64,000 nt of DNA. Origin: Lysobacter sp. 5GHs7-4. GTDB lineage: Bacteria; Pseudomonadota; Gammaproteobacteria; Xanthomonadales; Xanthomonadaceae. Of the stretch, positions 58,557 through 64,000 are shown in pieces (position 1 is the first letter of the stretch; each line of letters begins with the position of its first letter). The notes beneath the pieces were generated by a model. It saw only the letters and a list, made by a program, of their open reading frames with translations. It was not told the DNA's origin and searched no databases. The stretch is taken from contig NZ_CP089924.1 in assembly GCF_021284765.1 (NCBI RefSeq), positions 1,568,001 through 1,632,000 on the forward strand, written 5' to 3'. The position numbers were made by a program, and so were the translations under genes.

Positions 58557-60806
58557 ATGACGACGAAGACGACGATCCTCGCCGCCTCGATTCTGCTGTG
58601 CCTGTACACCGCCGCCGCACGCGCCGAGACGCCCGCCGCGCAGCCCGATGCCGACGCCGCGTCCGCCGCGGCCATGGACGACGCCACCACGCTGGACGCG
58701 GTTTCGGTGGTGGGTACCGGCCAGACCCGTCAGGTCCAGTCGCTGGGCCGCGCCGACCTGCAGCGCGAAGCCGCCGGCACCAGCCCGCTCAAGGTCATGG
58801 CCAAGCTGCCGGGCGTGCATTTCCAGGGCTCCGATCCCTGGGGCAATTACGAGTGGTCGAGCAAGCTCAGCATCCGCGGCTTCTCGCAGCAGCAGCTGGG
58901 CTTCACCCTCGATGGCGTGCCGCTGGGCGACATGAGCTACGGCAACCACAACGGCCTGCACATCAGCCGCGCGATCATCAGCGAGAACCTGTCCGGCGCC
59001 GAGCTGTCGCAGGGCAGCGGCGCGATCGACACCGCCTCCAGCGGCAACCTCGGCGGCACCCTGCGCTTCTTCAGCAGCGACCCGTCCGCCGATTACGGCG
59101 TGCGCCTGGCCCAGACCTTCGGCAGCGACGCCACCCGCCGCAGCTACGCGCGCGTCGACACCGGCGACCACAACGGTTTCAGCGCCTACCTCAGCGGCGC
59201 GTTCCACACCACCGACAAGTGGAAGGGCGAGGGCCCGCAGCGCAACGCCCAGTTCAACGGCAAGCTGGTCTACGCCACCGAAGATCTGAAGCTGACCGGC
59301 TACGCCGCGACCTCGCGCCGTCGCGAGACCGACTACGCCGACCTCTCGCTGGATTCCGCGCGTCGCCTGGGCATGGACTGGGACAACTACGCCGGCGACT
59401 GGCAGCGCGCGATCGACGCCGCCGGCGGCGTGTTCCGTGGCGGCGTCAACAGCCTGGACGACGCCTACTACATCGCCCGCGGCCTGCGCGACGACGACCT
59501 GCTGTACGTCTCGGCCGACTGGTCGGCCAGCCCGGACCTGAGCTTCGCCGCCACCGCCTATTACCATCGCAACGAAGGCCAGGGCCACTGGGCCACGCCG
59601 TACGCGTCATCGCCCGACGTGCCGATCGCGATGCGCACCACCGAGTACGACATCGAGCGCACCGGCATCACCCCCAGCCTGACCTGGCAGATCGGCAACC
59701 ACCGCCTGCAGGCCGGCCTGTGGCTGGAACGCAACGCGCATGGTGTGCAGCGCAACTTCTACAACCTGCGCCGCGACACGCCGCCCAACGGCATCTACTT
59801 CCTGCGCGATCCCGACGCGCGCGTGTTCCGCCAGCGCTTCGACACCGACACGCGCCAGTACTACATCACCGACCACATGGAGTTCGCCGACGGCCGCCTG
59901 GCCATCGACGCCGGCTTCAAGGGCACGCGCGTGGAGACCGACGGCAAGAACCTGATCGGCAGCCGCGCCGGCGGCAAGCTGGAGGCCGAGGACAACTTCC
60001 TGCCGCAGGTCGGCGCGCGCTGGCAGTTCAGCGAGCACGAGGAAATCTTCGGTTCCTACAGCGAGAACATGGCCGCGTTCCGCACCGGCGTGAACGGCCC
60101 GCACTCGACTTCGCAGGCCGCGTTCGACGCCGCCGTGGCCGGCCTGGAGCCGGAAACCTCGCGCACCATCGAGGCCGGCCTGCGCACCAGCCGCGACAGC
60201 CTGCAGGCGTCGCTGGCGCTGTACCGCGTCGATTTCGAGAACCGCCTGCTGGCGATCGCGCGCTGCGCCGGCATCGTCGGTTGCGCGTCCAGCTTCGCCA
60301 ACGTCGGCGACGTCCAGACGCGCGGCGCCGAACTGACCGTGCTGTGGACGCCGATCGAGGGCCTGAGCTGGTACAACTCGCTGGCCTGGAACAAATCCGA
60401 GTACGCCTCGGACTACCTCGACGGCACCACCCTGATCCATGCCAAGGGCAAGGACGTGGTCGACGCGCCCAAGCGCCTGTACGCGACCGAGTTGCGCTGG
60501 AGCCGCGACGGCTTCTCGGCCCAGATCGGCGCCAAGTACACCGACAAGCGCTACCTGACCTACCTCAACGACTCCAAGGTCGGCTCGTTCTGGGTCGCCG
60601 ACGCCGCGGTGTCCTACGAGTGGAGCGAGCTGAGCTGGGCGGATGCGTTCAAGCTGCAGTTCAACGTCACCAACCTGTTCGACGAAGAGTACTTCGGCAG
60701 CATCGGCACCAACGGCTTCGTGACCTCGGACCCGAACGGTCTGAACTACACGCTGCAATCGGGTGCGCCGCGGCAGATGTTCCTGACCGCGGAAGTGAAG
60801 TTCTAA
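58557..60806 (+). CDS. TonB-dependent outer-membrane receptor
   Basis: A 749-residue outer-membrane gated transporter. Signal peptide of about 23 residues (MTTKTTILAASILLCLYTAA), candidate TonB box at DAVSVVGTG, plug domain (VMAKLPGVHFQGSDPW, LSIRGFSQQQLGFTLDGVPL, SGNLGGTLRFFSSDP), then a 22-strand barrel ending in AEVKF. No N-terminal carboxypeptidase-like or signalling extension is present, so it is probably a plain nutrient receptor; no Fur box was recognised and the substrate is unknown. GGAA lies upstream of the start. A hairpin follows the stop. Confidence 0.92.
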   Translation: MTTKTTILAASILLCLYTAAARAETPAAQPDADAASAAAMDDATTLDAVSVVGTGQTRQVQSLGRADLQREAAGTSPLKVMAKLPGVHFQGSDPWGNYEWSSKLSIRGFSQQQLGFTLDGVPLGDMSYGNHNGLHISRAIISENLSGAELSQGSGAIDTASSGNLGGTLRFFSSDPSADYGVRLAQTFGSDATRRSYARVDTGDHNGFSAYLSGAFHTTDKWKGEGPQRNAQFNGKLVYATEDLKLTGYAATSRRRETDYADLSLDSARRLGMDWDNYAGDWQRAIDAAGGVFRGGVNSLDDAYYIARGLRDDDLLYVSADWSASPDLSFAATAYYHRNEGQGHWATPYASSPDVPIAMRTTEYDIERTGITPSLTWQIGNHRLQAGLWLERNAHGVQRNFYNLRRDTPPNGIYFLRDPDARVFRQRFDTDTRQYYITDHMEFADGRLAIDAGFKGTRVETDGKNLIGSRAGGKLEAEDNFLPQVGARWQFSEHEEIFGSYSENMAAFRTGVNGPHSTSQAAFDAAVAGLEPETSRTIEAGLRTSRDSLQASLALYRVDFENRLLAIARCAGIVGCASSFANVGDVQTRGAELTVLWTPIEGLSWYNSLAWNKSEYASDYLDGTTLIHAKGKDVVDAPKRLYATELRWSRDGFSAQIGAKYTDKRYLTYLNDSKVGSFWVADAAVSYEWSELSWADAFKLQFNVTNLFDEEYFGSIGTNGFVTSDPNGLNYTLQSGAPRQMFLTAEVKF

Positions 60807-60849
60807 GGCTGCGCGCGGCGCCCTGCGGGGCCGCTGCAAGCATGCCAAT

Positions 60850-60879
60850 CCCGGTCGAGCCCTGCGCGGCTCGACCGGG
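60850..60879. terminator. Bidirectional hairpin between receptor and hypothetical gene
   Basis: A 12-bp stem CCCGGTCGAGCC / GGCTCGACCGGG with loop CTGCGC, lying between convergent genes. No T run on either side; Rho-independent termination would be weak. Confidence 0.5.
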
Positions 60880-60886
60880 CGATGGC

Positions 60887-61201
60887 TCAGGATGCGCCGT
60901 CCTGGGTTTGCCGAGACCTGCGCACCAGCAAGGCCAGCCCCAGCGGCAGGTCCGGTGTTTTGCGCCAGCCGTGCCGTTGCGTCGCCGCCACCGCGGATTC
61001 GACCTGCTCGCCATCCGCCGGCAGGGCGCCGGACAGGCGAGCCAAGCGTTGCTGCACCGCTTTGCGGTACGACTGATTGACCCACTGCTTGCGCTTGGCG
61101 ATCGCGTCGCGCGCGCCCCAATGGCTCTCCGCGACGACATTGCGGCAGTCGTGCGCGTAGCTCAGGGACTTTTTCTCTTGCGGCGTGCGGAAGCGTTTCA
61201 T
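60887..61201 (-). CDS. Small basic hypothetical protein, conserved KRFRTPQEKK type
   Basis: A 104-residue basic cytoplasmic protein. It opens MKRFRTPQEKKSLSYAHDCR, then WGARDAIAKRKQWVNQSYRK. I recall similar KRFRTPQEKK(A/R)LSY starts in hypothetical proteins of Xanthomonads and other proteobacteria, function unassigned. The basic helices suggest nucleic-acid or ribosome contact, not shown. GGAG lies nine bases upstream of ATG 61201. It lies 23 bp behind lpxH in the same direction, so the two may be cotranscribed. Confidence 0.65.
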   Translation of the reverse strand: MKRFRTPQEKKSLSYAHDCRNVVAESHWGARDAIAKRKQWVNQSYRKAVQQRLARLSGALPADGEQVESAVAATQRHGWRKTPDLPLGLALLVRRSRQTQDGAS

Positions 61202-61224
61202 GCGGGGGGCTCCGGCAGAGGCGA

Positions 61225-61959
61225 TCAGCTCAGCGCTTGCAGTAGCAAACCGTCCGCATTCACCCGCAACACCGAGCCCTGGTCGTACCAGTCGCCCAGC
61301 ACCACGCGCTGGCGCGCGATGCCGCCGGCTTCCAGCTCGTGCACGGCGGGCCGATGCGTGTGGCCGTGGATCATGCGGGTCAGGCCGTAACGCACGAACA
61401 CGCTGTCGACCGTGGCCGGCGACACGTCGGTGATGGTTTCCATGGTGCCGGCGTCGCGCAGGCCCGACTGGTGCGCCTTGCTGGCGGCGCGCGCCTGTTG
61501 TGCGAACGCCAGTCGCGCGGCCAGTGGCTGCGACAGGAACTGCGCCTGCCAGGCCGGATCGCGGGTCTGGGCGCGGAACTGCTGATACGCCAGATCGTCG
61601 GTGCACAGCAGATCGCCGTGCTGGATCAGGGTGGGCTGGCCGTACAGCACCACCACCGCCGGGTCGGGCAGGATGCGCATGCCGGCGCGGCGCGCATAGT
61701 CCTCGCCCAGCAAAAAGTCGCGGTTGCCGCGGATGAACGACACCGGCACGCCGCTGTCGGCCAGCGCGCGCAGCTCGGCGGCCACGAACGCGCCGGTCTC
61801 GGACGGGTCGTCGTCGCCGACCCAGGCCTCGAACAGGTCGCCGAGGATGTACAGCGCGTCCGCGCCGCGGGCCTCGGAGCGCAGGAACTGGCCGAACAGG
61901 GCGGTGGTCTGCGGACGCTCGGCGTCCAAGTGCAGATCGGAAATGAAGAGGGTGGTCAT
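61225..61959 (-). CDS. lpxH: UDP-2,3-diacylglucosamine diphosphatase LpxH
   Basis: Cuts UDP-2,3-diacylglucosamine to lipid X in lipid A synthesis (244 residues, metallophosphoesterase fold). Metal ligands visible: [10 protein letters not shown] (Asp8, His10), [32 protein letters not shown], and [12 protein letters not shown]. The D-x-H, GD, GNRD and GHTH motifs are complete. Next to gltX, divergent, with 172 bp between the starts. Confidence 0.95.
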   Translation of the reverse strand: MTTLFISDLHLDAERPQTTALFGQFLRSEARGADALYILGDLFEAWVGDDDPSETGAFVAAELRALADSGVPVSFIRGNRDFLLGEDYARRAGMRILPDPAVVVLYGQPTLIQHGDLLCTDDLAYQQFRAQTRDPAWQAQFLSQPLAARLAFAQQARAASKAHQSGLRDAGTMETITDVSPATVDSVFVRYGLTRMIHGHTHRPAVHELEAGGIARQRVVLGDWYDQGSVLRVNADGLLLQALS

Positions 61960-62131
61960 GGCGCTAGTTTAGGGCACCGCGGTCCGGGGACCGGGTGAGC
62001 GGGCGGCCGGCGCCGGTCCGCCGGGTTCGCGCGCGCGATCGTGCCGCCGGAACCGGCCGTTCCAGCGGGCGCCGGCAGCGCCCACGCCACTCCGTTAAAA
62101 TGGCCGATTCCCCGATCCATCCGAGTCCCGC

Positions 62132-63532
62132 ATGACCTGCCGCACCCGCTTCGCCCCCAGTCCCACCGGCTACCTGCACATCGGCGGCGCGCGCACCGCG
62201 CTGTACTGCTGGCTGGAAGCGCGCCGCGCGGGCGGCCAGTTCATCCTGCGCATCGAGGACACCGACCAGGAGCGCAGCACCCAGGCCGCGATCGACGCGA
62301 TCCTGGAGGCGATGGACTGGCTGGGCCTGGGCTACGACGAAGGCCCGATCTACCAGACTCAGCGCCTGGCGCGCTACCGCGAAGTCGCCGAGCAGATGGT
62401 CGCCGCCGGCACCGCCTACTACGCCTACGAGACCCGCGAGGAGCTCGCCGCCGCGCGCGACGCGGCGATGGCCGCCAAGGAAAAGCCGCGCTACAACGGC
62501 GCCTACCGCGACCGCAACGAGCCCTACCGCGACGATCCCAACCGCGTGATCCGCTTCAAGAACCCGTTGGAAGGCACGGTCGCGTTCGAGGACAAGGTCA
62601 AGGGCACCATCGAGATCGCCAACAGCGAACTCGACGATCTGGTGATTTTCCGCGCCGACGGCTATCCGACCTACAACTTCGCGGTGGTGGTCGACGACCT
62701 GGACATGGCCATCACCGACGTGGTGCGCGGCGACGACCACGTCAACAACACCCCGCGCCAGATCAACATCTACCGGGCGCTCGGCGCGGCCGTGCCGCAT
62801 TTCTCGCACCTGCCGATGATCCTGGACGAGGACGGCAACAAGCTGTCCAAGCGCACCGGCGCGGCCGACGTGATGCAGTACCGCGACGAGGGCTACCTGC
62901 CGCACGCGCTGCTGAACTACCTGGTCCGTCTGGGCTGGTCGCACGGCGATCAGGAGATCTTCTCGATCGAGGAAATGACGCGGCTGTTCAAGCTGGAGGA
63001 CGTCAACTCCAAGGCCTCGCGCCTGGACGCGGCCAAGCTGGGCTGGCTCAACCAGCAGTACCTCAAGAGCGACGACCCGGCCGAGGTCGGCCGGCACCTG
63101 CTGTGGCACCTGCAGCAGCACGGCTACGACCTGGACGCCGGCCCGGCGCCGGCCGACGTGGTGATCGCGCTGCGCGACCGCGTGCAGACGCTCAAGGACA
63201 TGGCCGAGCGCGCCGGGGTCTGGTACCGCCCGCTGCAGGAGTACGACGAGGCCGCGGTGGCCAAGCACCTCAACGCCGCCGCGCAGGCGCCGCTGAACGA
63301 GGCCCGCACGCGCCTGGCCGCGCTGCCGGAGTGGACCGCCGAGGCCGTGGCCGCGGCCCTGCATGCCAGCGCCGAGGCCCTGGGCATCGGCATGGGCAAG
63401 GTCGCCCAGCCGCTGCGCGTGGCCATCACCGGCACCCAGGTCAGCCCGGACATTTCGCATACGGTCTATCTGGCCGGCCAGGCCCAGGCCTTGCAGCGCA
63501 TCGACGCCGCCCTCATTAAGATCCCAGCCTAG
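62132..63532 (+). CDS. gltX: Glutamyl-tRNA synthetase GltX
   Basis: Charges tRNA-Glu (466 residues, class I). The HIGH-type motif is [19 protein letters not shown] (His16), the KMSKS-type motif is NKLSKRTGA near residue 237. C-terminal anticodon-binding domain includes [15 protein letters not shown] and the tail [28 protein letters not shown] -10-like sequence lies at 62096. Followed 26 bp later by a Fur-family gene. Confidence 0.97.
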   Translation: MTCRTRFAPSPTGYLHIGGARTALYCWLEARRAGGQFILRIEDTDQERSTQAAIDAILEAMDWLGLGYDEGPIYQTQRLARYREVAEQMVAAGTAYYAYETREELAAARDAAMAAKEKPRYNGAYRDRNEPYRDDPNRVIRFKNPLEGTVAFEDKVKGTIEIANSELDDLVIFRADGYPTYNFAVVVDDLDMAITDVVRGDDHVNNTPRQINIYRALGAAVPHFSHLPMILDEDGNKLSKRTGAADVMQYRDEGYLPHALLNYLVRLGWSHGDQEIFSIEEMTRLFKLEDVNSKASRLDAAKLGWLNQQYLKSDDPAEVGRHLLWHLQQHGYDLDAGPAPADVVIALRDRVQTLKDMAERAGVWYRPLQEYDEAAVAKHLNAAAQAPLNEARTRLAALPEWTAEAVAAALHASAEALGIGMGKVAQPLRVAITGTQVSPDISHTVYLAGQAQALQRIDAALIKIPA

Positions 63533-63558
63533 GACGCGTCCGCGCCACGGAGCCCGCC

Positions 63559-64000
63559 ATGAGCAGCCACACCGCCTGCACCGACCCCAAGCACCACGTC
63601 CACGACGGCGACGCCTTCGTGCACGAGGTCGAGCGGGCGTGCGAGCAGCGCGGGCTGCGCCTGACGCCGATCCGCGCGCATGCGTTGCGCCTGATCGCCG
63701 ACGCCGGCAAGCCGATGAAGGCCTACGATCTGCTCGACCGCATGAAGGCCACCCACGATTCGGCCGCGCCGCCGACGGTGTATCGCGCGCTGGATTTCCT
63801 GCTCGAGCACGGCTTCATCCACAAGCTGGCCTCGATCAACGCCTTCGTCGGCTGCCATCATCCCGGCGGCGCCCAGCACGCGGTGCCGTTCCTGATCTGC
63901 GACAACTGCCAGTCGGCGACCGAACTGGAAGACGAGCGCATCGTCGACCTGCTGGAATCGCGCGCCCGCGCGCTGGGCTTCGCGCCGCAGGCGCAGACCC
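63559..64000 (+). CDS. Fur-family transcriptional repressor, Zur-like, 3' end cut off
   Basis: Metal-responsive repressor, 147 codons visible. A His-rich leader (CTDPKHHVHDGDAFVHEVER) precedes the winged helix (RGLRLTPIRAHALRLIADAG, SAAPPTVYRALDFLLEHGFI). HKLASINAFVGCHHPG and the ICDNCQSATEL CxxC are typical metal-binding parts of Zur/Fur. The N-terminal His cluster and the HHPG segment favour Zur. GGAG lies seven bases ahead of ATG 63559. It may be cotranscribed with gltX. The missing C-terminus contains the second Cys pair. Confidence 0.85.
   Translation, partial: MSSHTACTDPKHHVHDGDAFVHEVERACEQRGLRLTPIRAHALRLIADAGKPMKAYDLLDRMKATHDSAAPPTVYRALDFLLEHGFIHKLASINAFVGCHHPGGAQHAVPFLICDNCQSATELEDERIVDLLESRARALGFAPQAQT

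Noticed and set aside
58409..61390. A 993-codon plus-strand frame overlapping the TonB-dependent receptor
   Set aside because: Arg/Ala/Pro-rich shadow of the receptor frame, which has signal peptide, plug and barrel.

Overview
The window is a dense stretch of high-GC chromosome from a gammaproteobacterium of the Xanthomonadaceae/Lysobacteraceae, most likely Lysobacter or a close relative. The evidence is: about two-thirds G+C with strong third-position GC bias; tandem S46 dipeptidyl-peptidases whose catalytic positions match, as I recall them, those of DAP BII from Pseudoxanthomonas; two DUF6289-type mini-exoproteins; a split 2-methylcitrate cycle; and several Lysobacter/Xanthomonas-style intergenic repeats (inverted TGTGGGAGCGGCGT repeats, ATTCCCGC-GAAA-GCGGGAAT repeats, GGGGGATTTGCTT repeats). 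No tRNA, rRNA, CRISPR array, transposase or prophage was seen. Genus is inferred from memory of gene families, not from a search.

Layout. 1-5.9 kb (minus): a C4-dicarboxylate block of an MHS-family permease, DctA, an OprO/OprP-like porin and a sensor kinase cut by the window edge. 6.2-11.5 kb (plus): prpE, a suppressor-of-fused protein, prpB and prpC; the missing dehydratase prpD lies 17 kb away at 28.5 kb. 11.7-16.6 kb: a hypothetical protein, a repeat island, a GST, a SleB-like hydrolase and FadH. 16.7-19.2 kb: an EF-G paralogue behind a leader that looks like an attenuator. 19.5-21.3 kb: a patatin phospholipase with a membrane anchor, coiled coil and unidentified C-terminal domain. 21.3-27.2 kb: a five-gene redox/efflux operon divergent from a LysR regulator. 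27.5-32.5 kb: a DODA-type dioxygenase, prpD and two nearly identical OmpA genes. 32.7-35.7 kb: a pseudouridine synthase among small secreted proteins, two sharing a DNTPWRF motif. 35.8-38.2 kb: tdh-kbl threonine catabolism. 38.3-43.6 kb: tandem S46 peptidases and the DUF6289 pair. 44-46.2 kb: serA and a histidine phosphatase. 46.8-53.3 kb: a TonB-C protein, then folC, a DUF2167 protein, a dedD-like gene, cvpA and purF. 53.4-64 kb: a DUF455 protein, an S9 peptidase, a PI-PLC/ricin protein, a TonB-dependent receptor, lpxH, gltX and a truncated zur/fur-like gene.

The genes fit a soil or plant-associated predator that lives on peptides and organic acids. S46 and S9 exopeptidases release di- and oligopeptides; Tdh-Kbl and the methylcitrate cycle handle threonine and propionyl-CoA; DctA, the permease and the porin import dicarboxylates. 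The least ordinary item is the roughly 370-bp leader of the EF-G paralogue. It holds a sigma70-like promoter, a 32-codon reading frame, an intrinsic terminator, a 7-nt segment inside the reading frame exactly complementary to the terminator's 5' arm, and then a second 9-codon reading frame ending on a 10-bp hairpin. This is the expected layout of a ribosome-sensing attenuator for a translation-rescue or antibiotic-tolerance GTPase. That function is inferred and has not been tested.
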